From the NCBI GenBank assembly GCA_012270805.1, contig JAAXHR010000346.1:1-7143 (forward strand): a stretch of 7,143 bases of DNA, read 5' to 3'. How positions within the stretch are numbered: position 1 is the first letter of the stretch; every line of letters begins with the position of its first letter. This DNA is from Dehalococcoidia bacterium. Its GTDB lineage: Bacteria > Chloroflexota > Dehalococcoidia > Lucifugimonadales > Lucifugimonadaceae. This document shows, piece after piece, positions 1 through 6,551 of the stretch. The notes below the pieces were generated by a model. The model searched no databases and was not told the DNA's origin. It worked only from the letters and a program-made list of their open reading frames with translations. The translations under genes were made by a program, and so were the position numbers.

Positions 1-260
1 GAGAAGCTCATCGACATCAGTTCGACAACGGGGCGCAAACCAGCAGTTGCTGCACCGATGCCCGCGCCGACGAACGCCGCTTCAGATATCGGAGTATCCT
101 TGATACGTTTTTCGCCGTATTTCTCGAGGAAGCCCTTGGTGATTGAATAGGCGCCGCCATACTCACCGATGTCCTCACCCATGATGAAGACCCTCTCATC
201 CGTCTCGATGGCTTCTGCCAAACCCTGCGTGATCGCCTCTCGAATGGTGATTTCAGCCAT
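1..260 (-). CDS. pdhB: Pyruvate dehydrogenase E1 component, beta subunit (5' part, cut by window edge)
   Basis: Only the first 86 codons are present; the gene continues past the left edge. The product is the beta subunit of the alpha2beta2 thiamine-diphosphate E1 that decarboxylates pyruvate and passes the acetyl group to the lipoyl arm of E2. The translation starts MAEITIREAITQGLAEAI and carries the family's MGEDIGEYGGAYSITKGF segment (residues 27-44) and DTPISEAAFVGAGIGAA (55-71). Glu60 in TPISE matches the Glu that activates the ThDP aminopyrimidine in E1 beta subunits. The ATG (258-260 on the plus strand, read in complement) lies 26 bp after the pdhA stop, so the two subunits should be co-transcribed. 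No good Shine-Dalgarno is visible, which suggests translational coupling or weak SD use. A related alternative is a branched-chain 2-oxoacid or acetoin dehydrogenase beta subunit; the partner pdhA favours pyruvate. Confidence 0.92.
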   Translation of the reverse strand, partial: MAEITIREAITQGLAEAIETDERVFIMGEDIGEYGGAYSITKGFLEKYGEKRIKDTPISEAAFVGAGIGAATAGLRPVVELMSMSF

Positions 261-286
261 GCAGTAAACCGATCTGCTCGCGCTGA

Positions 287-1375
287 TTAGGCGTAGACAT
301 CGTCGAATGCTTCCGAAAGGTCCGGTTCCGGGCTGTTAGTGGCGAACTCTACCGCCGCGGCGATCTCAGCATCCACGCTCTCCGACAAATCATCAAGGTC
401 TGCTTGCGTGGCCAGTCCGTACTCGAGGAGACGATGCGGATAAGTCACCAATGGGTCGCGGCGACGCCATATTTCCACTTCGGATCTCTCGCGGTACTGG
501 TCGCCGGGGTCTGCAAATGAGTGACCCACGAATCTGAACGTCTTCGCCTCAATAAAAATCGGGCTTCCTTGAGCCCGAACCTTATCGATTGCCGTCTGCG
601 TAGCTTCACGTACCGCTACTACATCCATGCCGTCCACGGATACGGTGTCGACATCGTATGCGCCCATCACATCGCTGAAATCAGCACCCTGCAAGCGGAC
701 GCGTCCCACCGCCGATCCCATGCCGTAGAGATTGTTCTCCATGAAAAAGATGATTGGCAGTTGCCAAACGGACGCCAAGTTGAGAGTCTCGTGGAACGTC
801 CCTTGGTTTGTCGCACCGTCCCCGAAGAAGACCATCGTCACGACATCGGTATCAAGATACTGCTGCGCCAACGCGATACCTGCGGCCAGAGGAAGTTGTG
901 CGCCGACGATTGCGTGACCGCCCATGAAGTGCTTGGCGGCATCGAATATATGCATCGACCCGCCCTTGCCCTTGCTCAATCCAGTCTTCTTGCCGAACAT
1001 TTCGGCCATGATCCGGTTCGTGTCCAACCCACGAGCCAGCGCGTGACCGTGATCGCGGTAGTGAGTGACGATGTAGTCGCGGGGTTCGAGCGGGGTTATT
1101 GCACCGATACCGGTCGCTTCCTGCCCGATGTAGAGGTGCAGGAACCCGCGGATGTTGCCCAGTGAATAGTGCTGCCCGCAGGTCTCTTCGAACCTGCGAA
1201 TGAGCAACATAAGACGATACATGCGCACAAGTTCATCGTTGTCGATGGTGTTTGACGGCGAAAGCGAACTTGAGGGATCGAAGCCGTTGGTACTTTTAGG
1301 TTCGGGTGAAATTCTGGGTGTTGCCGGTGCGACAACTCCAGTCGTGGCTATCCTGGGCTTTTCGGTTGGGTCCAT
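287..1375 (-). CDS. pdhA: Pyruvate dehydrogenase E1 component, alpha subunit
   Basis: This 362-residue protein is the ThDP-binding subunit of pyruvate dehydrogenase E1, acting in the cytosol to feed acetyl-CoA into central metabolism. The ThDP/Mg motif starts at GDGATNQGTFHE (185-196) and ends at ENN (213-215), the classic GDG-x(about 26)-NN spacing. Also seen are MLLIRRFEE (56-64), HYRDHGHALARG (105-116), GKGGSMHIFD (136-145) and GGHAIVGAQLPLAAG (152-166). The GGHAIVGAQ and YGMGSAVGR segments look like pyruvate E1 rather than acetoin dehydrogenase. The regulatory/active-site loop reads FVGHSFADPGDQYR (282-295); Val283 sits where His or Arg is usual. About 45 residues rich in Pro, Ser and Thr precede the conserved domain, a common disordered tail in this family. 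ATG 1375 is the first possible start after an in-frame stop. A GGAG lies 17 nt upstream, too far to be a convincing SD. It follows folD by 158 bp and precedes pdhB by 26 bp. Confidence 0.94.
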   Translation of the reverse strand: MDPTEKPRIATTGVVAPATPRISPEPKSTNGFDPSSSLSPSNTIDNDELVRMYRLMLLIRRFEETCGQHYSLGNIRGFLHLYIGQEATGIGAITPLEPRDYIVTHYRDHGHALARGLDTNRIMAEMFGKKTGLSKGKGGSMHIFDAAKHFMGGHAIVGAQLPLAAGIALAQQYLDTDVVTMVFFGDGATNQGTFHETLNLASVWQLPIIFFMENNLYGMGSAVGRVRLQGADFSDVMGAYDVDTVSVDGMDVVAVREATQTAIDKVRAQGSPIFIEAKTFRFVGHSFADPGDQYRERSEVEIWRRRDPLVTYPHRLLEYGLATQADLDDLSESVDAEIAAAVEFATNSPEPDLSEAFDDVYA

Positions 1376-1533
1376 CGTCCCGAATTTCTTAACTCCAGTT
1401 GCACGAACTTGCGGCGAACGGGTATCTCAACACCGCCGAACGGCGCGCTACGTCGGTGTTCGATTCTATACCAATCCCCAAGAACACAGGATGGGCGCTG
1501 AACCTCGACAGTTCAATTCGGATCGCATGGTTG
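1376..1533 (-). promoter_or_regulatory. Gap between folD and pdhA: possible pdhA promoter and leader
   Basis: This 158-bp non-coding gap is the largest in the window. On the minus strand it holds TGG-TATAGAAT (plus-strand 1463-1473), resembling an extended -10 element. No matching -35 is evident, so promoter strength is doubtful. If used, the leader of pdhA would be about 80 nt. The leader contains an inverted repeat AACACCG/CGGTGTT (1429-1435 and 1454-1460) and the pentamer CGAAC at 1404, 1415 and 1437, with an inverted copy at 1458-1462. There is no T-tract after the hairpin, so a terminator is not supported. Promoter assignment is inference. Confidence 0.25.
1429..1460. repeat. Inverted repeat in the pdhA leader
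   Basis: AACACCG (1429-1435) and CGGTGTT (1454-1460) are exact reverse complements separated by 18 bp. They could form a hairpin in the pdhA leader RNA or a two-half-site operator. The 7-bp arms are seen directly; function is unknown, and chance cannot be excluded at this length. Confidence 0.35.
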
Positions 1534-2418
1534 TCACGCGCTCTGGAGTTTCGCCGCCAAAACGACGTTTTCGAGCAGCATCGCAACCGTCATCGGTCCC
1601 ACGCCGCCCGGTACCGGTGTAATCGCCGAAGCCTTCTCTTTGACCGCGTCGTAGTCGACGTCTCCAGTCAATCTGAAGCCGCTTCGCCTCGACGAATCAG
1701 CGACACGTGAAACTCCGACATCGATTACTACCGTGCCTTCCTTGACCATGTCTGCAGTAACGGTGTCGGGAACTCCCGCAGCTGCCACAAGAATGTCCGC
1801 ACGAAGCGTGTGCGACGCGACATCATGCGTTCCGGTATGGCACATTGTCACCGTGGCATTTGCTCCTCGGCCCCGTTGCGATAGTAACAGCGCCAACGGC
1901 CTGCCCACAAGCGTGCTCCTTCCGACAATCACGACATCCGCTCCGTTTACTTCGACGCCTTCCTCAATCAACATCCGCTGCACTCCCAACGGTGTCGCTG
2001 GAACGAAGCGCGGTTGACCCAGCGACAGCAAACCAGCGTTCTGGGAGTGAAGTCCATCGACATCCTTGAGTGGGTCTAGGCCGTTTATGATGTCGTCGGC
2101 ATCGATGTGGTCCGGCAAAGGCAGCTGCACCAAGATGCCGTGATAGCGATCGTCGTTGTTCAACTCATCGACGATTCCGGCTAATTCCTGGGCACTGATG
2201 TCGGCAGATACGTTTAGCGTTTCGGTGACGATTCCGACCTCTTCGCAAGCCCTTTCCTTTCGCCTGACATACGATCGTGAAGCTGGATCGTCTCCCACTA
2301 GGGCTACTGCCAATCCAGGCGCGTACCCATTTGCACCTTTGAACGTGGTCACCTTCTCGGCGACCTCTGCATGTACGATCTTTGCGATTTCGTTCCCGCT
2401 AATGATGCGCGCTGTCAT
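1534..2418 (-). CDS. folD: Bifunctional methylenetetrahydrofolate dehydrogenase / methenyltetrahydrofolate cyclohydrolase
   Basis: FolD interconverts 5,10-methylene-THF, 5,10-methenyl-THF and 10-formyl-THF with NADP(H) in the cytosol, supplying one-carbon units for purines and formyl-methionine. From the ATG at 2418 the protein has 294 residues, the usual size. The catalytic Tyr/Lys pair is visible in SYVRRKERACEEVGI (Tyr50, Lys54). Other signatures are GILVQLPLP, KDVDGLHSQN, VGRSTLVGRPLALLL (Rossmann dinucleotide loop), GTVVIDVGVSR and the C-terminal ITPVPGGVGPMTVAMLLEN. The family's usual PCTPxG reads PATPLG here. An in-frame ATG at 2493 would add 25 residues without resemblance to FolD. 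The 2418 start has GGAAG (plus-strand 2428-2432) at 9-nt spacing and begins directly with the conserved MTARIISGNEIAK, so it is preferred. It is the first gene of the leftward unit and is divergent from acpS. Confidence 0.96.
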   Translation of the reverse strand: MTARIISGNEIAKIVHAEVAEKVTTFKGANGYAPGLAVALVGDDPASRSYVRRKERACEEVGIVTETLNVSADISAQELAGIVDELNNDDRYHGILVQLPLPDHIDADDIINGLDPLKDVDGLHSQNAGLLSLGQPRFVPATPLGVQRMLIEEGVEVNGADVVIVGRSTLVGRPLALLLSQRGRGANATVTMCHTGTHDVASHTLRADILVAAAGVPDTVTADMVKEGTVVIDVGVSRVADSSRRSGFRLTGDVDYDAVKEKASAITPVPGGVGPMTVAMLLENVVLAAKLQSA

Positions 2419-2427
2419 GGGTCTCGT

Positions 2428-2432
2428 CTTCC
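2428..2432 (-). promoter_or_regulatory. Ribosome binding site deciding the folD start
   Basis: The minus strand reads GGAAG followed by 9 nt and then ATG (2418). This is the best Shine-Dalgarno in the window and argues against the longer start at 2493. Confidence 0.6.
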
Positions 2433-2438
2433 AAAGCT

Positions 2439-2464
2439 TGAAAATGTGCTCGTTTACAATTTCA
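2439..2464. repeat. Imperfect inverted repeat, candidate operator
   Basis: The left arm TGAAAATGT (2439-2447) and right arm ACAATTTCA (2456-2464, reverse complement TGAAATTGT) match at 8 of 9 positions around an 8-bp spacer. It lies 21-46 bp upstream of the folD ATG and overlaps the candidate -35 for acpS. The size fits a site for a dimeric helix-turn-helix regulator, but no regulator gene is in the window and the function is inference. Confidence 0.35.
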
Positions 2465-2519
2465 GTCGCGAATTTGTATCGCAAAAGCGCCATTCAGCAC
2501 CACGGGCGAACCAAAAACC

Positions 2520-2903
2520 ATGATATACACGGGTGTCGATCTGATCGAAATCAGTCGCATCGCAACGGTGCGGGATCGCTACCCCGTGCGCTTCTTGAAC
2601 AAGGTCTACACGCCCGGAGAACAGCGCTACGCCCGTAATCGCGCCCCGCAGCTAGCTAGCCGTTTCGCGGCCAAGGAAGCGGTCATGAAGGCTCTCGGCA
2701 CCGGCGTCAGAGGCATTCCATGGAAGTCAATTGAGGTGACACGCAAGCGCGGCGGCCCTCCTGAGATCATCCTTCACGGTCAAGCGCAGGCGAGAGCCGA
2801 AAAAATGGGTGTCACGCGCATCGCGTTGAGCTTGACGCACTCCAAAGAGTTCGCGGTCGCCTCGGTGGTACTGGAAGCACGCGACGATGCTTGGAAGCCG
2901 TAG
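2520..2903 (+). CDS. acpS: Holo-[acyl-carrier-protein] synthase
   Basis: AcpS transfers the 4'-phosphopantetheine arm from CoA to the conserved Ser of acyl carrier protein, giving holo-ACP for fatty acid synthesis, with 3',5'-ADP as by-product. The protein has 127 residues, the family norm. It opens with the hallmark GVDLIEISRI (5-14), in which Asp7 is the Mg ligand. ASRFAAKEAVMKALGTG (46-62) supplies the second metal ligand Glu53 and the CoA-binding Lys52 region. WKSIEV (68-73) and LSLTHSKEFAVASVV (103-117) complete the fold. The trimeric group I AcpS fold is expected from the family. The ATG at 2520 gives the exact family N-terminus MIYTGVDL, although no SD is apparent upstream. It is the first gene of the rightward unit, with nnr 11 bp downstream, an arrangement seen in many bacteria. 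Confidence 0.95.
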   Translation: MIYTGVDLIEISRIATVRDRYPVRFLNKVYTPGEQRYARNRAPQLASRFAAKEAVMKALGTGVRGIPWKSIEVTRKRGGPPEIILHGQAQARAEKMGVTRIALSLTHSKEFAVASVVLEARDDAWKP

Positions 2904-2914
2904 ACGAACTCGCT

Positions 2915-4486
2915 ATGACGCCAAATCGAAAAGTCGTCACTGCTGCGGAGATGCAATCCATCGAGCAACGGTGGTTTGATTCGGGCGAGATCACACTGGA
3001 AGGTTTGATGGATCGAGTAGGCAGAGCGATCGCTGACTGGGTGCTGACTGACTTGAGGGCTGATCTTGACAACAGTGATTGCGATAAACACATTCTGGCG
3101 TTGGTGGGCAAGGGGAACAACGGCGGCGATGCCCTGATTGCGGGCAAGTACCTGCTGGAAGCTGGAGTGAGCACCACCGCAGCCTTGGTCTTACCTCGCG
3201 GGGAGGAGGACCCACCGTTGGACCAGTTCGTGGAAGCTGGTGGAAACATGGTTGCACTTCAAGGTCCTGCACCAGTGCGCGAAATGTCAGACTTATGCGA
3301 GAAAAGCGACCTGATTCTCGACGGGGTCTTCGGATTCAGTATCTCTAGATCCATTGAAGAGCCGATTTCGTCGCTATTGGCGATCGCGAAGTCGAGCAGA
3401 AAGAAAATCGTCGCCATCGATCTGCCCAGCGGAGCAAACCCAGACACCGGAGACTTCGACCCCAACGGGCTATCTGCCAATGTTTGCCTGTCCGTCGGGC
3501 TGACCAAGTTAGGGCCGGCCATACGTTTCGGAGACCCGGCGCACGGCGATGAGATGGTGGCTTTGGATGTCGGCATTCCATCAAGACTGACTGACCACAT
3601 TAAACGCGAAGCCAACACCACCGAATTGGCGCGCATTCTCCTTCCAGACCGTGACCAAACCGCTCACAAGGGTGACTTCGGCCGCTCCTTGCTCCTTGCC
3701 GGATCGAAGACTTACGTCGGTGCGGCATCGCTGGCGGCGCAGGCATGTGTCCGTTCCGGCGTAGGGCTGGTAGCACTTGCCACACCGATCAGCGCGTTCC
3801 AAGCATTGGCCGGTGATGTCCCGGAAGCTACTTACATTCCCTTAGATGAAGATGTCAACGGCGTGGTGCCGGGTCCGGCTTTCGACCAGCTGCAGAAGCG
3901 CATTACGGCGATGGACTCCGTGCTGATCGGCGTCGGGATCGGTCTTTCAGAAGGCGCGCGCGAGCTGCTTTCTCGGCTGACGTCGACACCACACCCTTGG
4001 AAAGACTGCACCGTGATCCTTGATGCCGACGGACTGACGTTGGCATCGCAAATGCCTGGATGGTGGGAGGTTTTCGATGGGGACTTGATCATAACGCCTC
4101 ACGCCGGCGAGATGTCGCGTTTGCTGAGAATCTCTGTCGAGGAGGTTGAGGCCGACCGTCTCGCCGCCGTGCAAACAGCGGCTGAACGTTTCAACTGCGT
4201 CGCGGTCCTGAAAGGCGCAACGACGTTGATTGCTTCGCCTGATGGTCGGGTGCGGATCAACATGATGCCCAACCACGGCTTGGCGCGCGGTGGCACCGGC
4301 GATGTTCTCGCAGGACTAATCACCGGGCTCGCCGCTAAATCGAATGCATTTGACGCCGCGTCGCTTGGGGTGTCAATACACTCGTTGAGCGCCGAGTTTG
4401 CACGTGCCGATCTCACGCCATACGCGATGACCGCCAGCGACTTGGTATCTCGACTACACATGGCGTTCCGTACATTAGCATCGTAG
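2915..4486 (+). CDS. nnr: Bifunctional NAD(P)H-hydrate repair enzyme (epimerase plus ADP/ATP-dependent dehydratase)
   Basis: This enzyme repairs hydrated, inactive NADHX and NADPHX. The N-terminal YjeF_N half epimerises R and S forms; the C-terminal ribokinase-like half dehydrates S-NAD(P)HX with ADP or ATP. The 523 residues fit the fused form. The epimerase half shows GKGNNGGDALIAG (65-77), DGVFGFS (136-142), the catalytic AIDLPSG with Asp169, and Lys198 in TKLGP. The dehydratase half starts near HKGDFGRSLLLAGS (from 251) and includes GAASLAAQACVRSGVGLVAL, ILDADGLTL, ITPHAGEMSRLL, LKGATTLIASPDG and GLARGGTGDVLAGL with the catalytic Asp463. Near the C-terminus, IHSLSAEFA replaces the common HGLAGDLA. 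The ATG at 2915 is chosen because the conserved N-terminal helix (AEMQSIEQRW) follows directly. A TTG at 2891 would add 8 residues and overlap acpS by 13 bp; it has no family support. No clear SD is seen, so coupling to acpS is possible. Confidence 0.94.
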   Translation: MTPNRKVVTAAEMQSIEQRWFDSGEITLEGLMDRVGRAIADWVLTDLRADLDNSDCDKHILALVGKGNNGGDALIAGKYLLEAGVSTTAALVLPRGEEDPPLDQFVEAGGNMVALQGPAPVREMSDLCEKSDLILDGVFGFSISRSIEEPISSLLAIAKSSRKKIVAIDLPSGANPDTGDFDPNGLSANVCLSVGLTKLGPAIRFGDPAHGDEMVALDVGIPSRLTDHIKREANTTELARILLPDRDQTAHKGDFGRSLLLAGSKTYVGAASLAAQACVRSGVGLVALATPISAFQALAGDVPEATYIPLDEDVNGVVPGPAFDQLQKRITAMDSVLIGVGIGLSEGARELLSRLTSTPHPWKDCTVILDADGLTLASQMPGWWEVFDGDLIITPHAGEMSRLLRISVEEVEADRLAAVQTAAERFNCVAVLKGATTLIASPDGRVRINMMPNHGLARGGTGDVLAGLITGLAAKSNAFDAASLGVSIHSLSAEFARADLTPYAMTASDLVSRLHMAFRTLAS

Positions 4487-4523
4487 ACTGAACCAACCGT
4501 TAACCTAATCGCGGAAACGGAAC

Positions 4524-5237
4524 ATGGTACAGAACACGAAGCCGACTCTTGAAGAGATAGTTGACGATTACGTCCAACGAGCACGCTCGAAGCTGCGTCC
4601 AACCGAGTACGAACGTAGCAAAAAGAACGAGGTCACGCTCCACCACGTCATCGAAAATGACGAGTTCAGGATTCTGGATCACATCATCGCGGTCAGGGAC
4701 CAGCGCGTAAAGTGGATTTGGCGGTCCCAGGACTTCTGGCCGACTGACCAGTTGACGGACATCACGATGTCGGATGTCGACCTGAGGAACTACGGCGTCA
4801 TCCACGGCAGCAAGCGGATATCAGGCGTTAAATTCACCATCGGGCCACGCCACTACGCTGGACCAGATCCAGATGCCTGCTTGCCTTACGTAAACGATTT
4901 CCTCTACATGGAAGCCCACTACCGCTGGCACGACGACAAGATGACGCTCCAACGCGCCCGCATCGGCGTAGACTTCAAAACAAAGGACGCGTTGACCTTG
5001 CGCGCCCGATCGGTAGAGATCGAGCTGGCACGCTTCTGGAACTTGGGCTATCGATTCCGATCGTCGCTCGGATCACGCCTCCTCGTCAGAGTTGAAGGCG
5101 ACGAGAGTCTGAGAATCGACGCACCAACCGAGTTGGATCGCAACGAGGTGCAGAACATCTACGAAACGATCATGGACTACAAATCCGGCTCATCGACCGC
5201 CGAATTGCCGAAACAATTCGTGGTCGAAAGGGATTAG
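4524..5237 (+). CDS. Uncharacterised 237-residue soluble protein between nnr and coaBC
   Basis: I do not recognise this family. The frame is a genuine gene by its spacing (37 bp after nnr, 72 bp before coaBC), its GGAA (4513-4516) 7 nt before the ATG, and codon use like its neighbours. The product is soluble: there is no signal peptide or membrane segment. Residues 8-24 (TLEEIVDDYVQRARSKL) look like an amphipathic helix and 25-60 are highly charged. The centre is rich in aromatics and alternating polar/hydrophobic residues that suggest beta-strands: VKWIWRSQDFW (62-72), SGVKFTIGPRHY (100-111), FLYMEAHYRWHDDK (126-139). A helix (VEIELARFWNLGYRF, 164-178), a strand (SRLLVRVEG, 184-192) and a helix (NEVQNIYETIMDY, 207-219) follow. 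There are five Trp (64, 66, 72, 135, 171) and one Cys (119), so no metal-cysteine cluster. Position suggests a link to cofactor metabolism or simply operon hitch-hiking; neither can be decided here. Confidence 0.85.
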   Translation: MVQNTKPTLEEIVDDYVQRARSKLRPTEYERSKKNEVTLHHVIENDEFRILDHIIAVRDQRVKWIWRSQDFWPTDQLTDITMSDVDLRNYGVIHGSKRISGVKFTIGPRHYAGPDPDACLPYVNDFLYMEAHYRWHDDKMTLQRARIGVDFKTKDALTLRARSVEIELARFWNLGYRFRSSLGSRLLVRVEGDESLRIDAPTELDRNEVQNIYETIMDYKSGSSTAELPKQFVVERD

Positions 5238-5309
5238 TCCCCCACGCAAGGTCGTATCTGCATCGCTATTCGCGACCACGCCTATCTTGATGCACTGGTA
5301 TCACGCCAA
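5238..5309 (+). other. 72-bp spacer before coaBC
   Basis: This is the largest gap inside the rightward unit. It contains a 5-bp inverted repeat GGTCG/CGACC (5250-5254 and 5273-5277) with an 18-bp loop, and no T-tract. No convincing promoter or terminator was found, so read-through into coaBC is the simplest reading. Confidence 0.3.
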
Positions 5310-6533
5310 ATGAACCCACCAGCACATACCCCGCTATCCAATAGACGGGTTGTTCTGGGAGTCACGGGTTCGATTGCCGCGTACAAATCCGCATACGTCG
5401 CATCAGAACTCGTCAAACTCGACGCACGGGTCGATGTCGTAATGACCGAATCTGCGCAACGTTTCGTCGGCAGCACTACATTAGCCGCGTTGAGCCACAA
5501 CCCGGTCGTAACGTCGCTCTGGGAACAAAACAGCGAGAGCAGCATCGATCATGTCGCGCTTGGGACGAAGGCCAATTGCATCGTGATCGCCCCAGTAACC
5601 GCTAACTCGCTCGCCAAGCTTGCTCTCGGCATCACCGACGACGCAGTGACGGCTACAGTTCTCGCATCAAGCGCACCGCTGGTATTGGCACCAGCGATGG
5701 ACGCTGACATGTTCGCCTCGGAATCGACACAAAACAACGTCGCGACGTTGAGTGAACGGGGTGCTGTTGTCGTCGGTCCCGAATCTGGCAGGTTGGCTTC
5801 CGGCCTCGTCGGCGAGGGCCGCATGAGCGATCCTATTGACATCGTCGACGCGGTGCGCGCCGCTATCGGCGTTCGGCACGGAGACATGGTCGGCAGACGC
5901 GTCGTCGTGACTGCTGGTGGTACTCGCGAACCTATCGATCCCGTGCGCGTCATCACCAATCGCTCGACCGGCAAGATGGGATACGCCATCGCTGAAGCAG
6001 CGCGCGATCGCGGCGCACAAACGATCCTCATAACTGCCGCAACCGGCATCCGTCCACCTTGGGGCGTTGAGACCATCAATGTGAGCACGGTAGACGAAAT
6101 GCGCTCCGCCACATTGCCTGCGGCCGCGGATGCCGATGTCTTGATCATGGCGGCAGCGATATCTGACTTCCGTCCCAGTTCGTTCACAGACGAAAAGATC
6201 AAAAAGCGCAGTGGCCAGGGGATAACGATGGAATTCGAAGAGATCGAAGATTGGATGCCGCAGGCTGTAGGTCCTCGCCTCGTCAAGGTCGCGTTCGCGG
6301 CCGAAACCAGCGATGCGGCCGTAAAAGGCGCGGCGAAAATGGCCACCAAAGGCGCCGTCATCACTGTTGCCAACGACGTGACTGAACCTGGTAGCGGCTT
6401 CGGGACCGACACCAACCGAGTCGATATCGTGCGCACAGACGGCTCGATCGAACCTCTACCGCTGATGAGCAAGTACAGCGTAGGCAATGCGATACTAGAC
6501 AGGGTGAAACCGTATCTGACTGACACTGAATAG
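5310..6533 (+). CDS. coaBC: Phosphopantothenoylcysteine decarboxylase / phosphopantothenate-cysteine ligase
   Basis: CoaBC makes 4'-phosphopantetheine for CoA synthesis. The CoaB half ligates cysteine to 4'-phosphopantothenate with CTP, and the FMN-dependent CoaC half decarboxylates the product. The 407 residues match the fused bacterial form. In the CoaC domain (about 12-185), GVTGSIAAYK (17-26), His81 in IDHVAL, and IAPVTANSLAK (93-103) are present. The substrate motif usually PxMNxxMW reads PAMDADMF (128-135), with Asp131 for Asn. The flap Cys is replaced by Ser164 in GRLASGLVGEGRM (160-172). In the CoaB domain, TAGGTREPIDPVRVITNRSTGKMGYAIAEAA contains the GT.EPID and N.S.GKMG signatures, followed by AAAISDFRP, the conserved KIKK lysine, AFAAET, ANDV and GFGTDTNRVDIV. 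The ATG at 5310 starts just before the first strand; SD is weak. A small gene follows after 18 bp. Confidence 0.95.
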   Translation: MNPPAHTPLSNRRVVLGVTGSIAAYKSAYVASELVKLDARVDVVMTESAQRFVGSTTLAALSHNPVVTSLWEQNSESSIDHVALGTKANCIVIAPVTANSLAKLALGITDDAVTATVLASSAPLVLAPAMDADMFASESTQNNVATLSERGAVVVGPESGRLASGLVGEGRMSDPIDIVDAVRAAIGVRHGDMVGRRVVVTAGGTREPIDPVRVITNRSTGKMGYAIAEAARDRGAQTILITAATGIRPPWGVETINVSTVDEMRSATLPAAADADVLIMAAAISDFRPSSFTDEKIKKRSGQGITMEFEEIEDWMPQAVGPRLVKVAFAAETSDAAVKGAAKMATKGAVITVANDVTEPGSGFGTDTNRVDIVRTDGSIEPLPLMSKYSVGNAILDRVKPYLTDTE

Positions 6534-6551
6534 ACCAACGCTTGGAAAACC

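Larger units (their letters stand above)
2419..2519. promoter_or_regulatory. Divergent promoter region between folD and acpS
   Basis: The 101 bp separate the two divergent units, so promoters for both must lie here or overlap the gene starts. Toward acpS a TTTACA (2453-2458) is one base off the sigma70 -35 consensus and is followed after 18 bp by TATCGC (2477-2482), a poor -10; a transcript would start near 2489. For folD no convincing -35/-10 pair was found by eye. The region also carries an imperfect inverted repeat (2439-2464). That promoters lie here follows from the gene arrangement; the exact elements are guesses. Confidence 0.4.

Noticed and set aside
521..1165. A 214-codon plus-strand frame inside pdhA
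   Set aside because: It is antisense to the conserved ThDP domain of pdhA and shows no recognisable motif.
2438..2460. TTGAAA and TACAAT as a promoter toward acpS
   Set aside because: Both hexamers are one base off consensus, but the spacer is only 11 bp, too short for sigma70-type recognition.
2419..2493. Longer folD start at 2493
   Set aside because: The extra 25 residues do not resemble FolD, would use most of the divergent promoter region, and the 2418 start has a GGAAG at good spacing.
2891..2914. TTG start for nnr overlapping the end of acpS
   Set aside because: It adds 8 residues without family support. The ATG at 2915 gives the normal N-terminus.
4099..4602. A 167-codon minus-strand frame spanning the end of nnr and the start of the next gene
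   Set aside because: It is antisense to two supported genes and has no motif or plausible context.
5250..5277. GGTCG/CGACC inverted repeat before coaBC as a terminator
   Set aside because: The arms are only 5 bp with a long loop and no T-tract follows.
5549..6538. A 329-codon open frame on the minus strand opposite coaBC
   Set aside because: It lies wholly antisense to a well-supported coaBC, its product is low-complexity (Ala/Ser/Thr/Arg rich) and lacks any family feature. Long antisense frames are expected here from codon bias.
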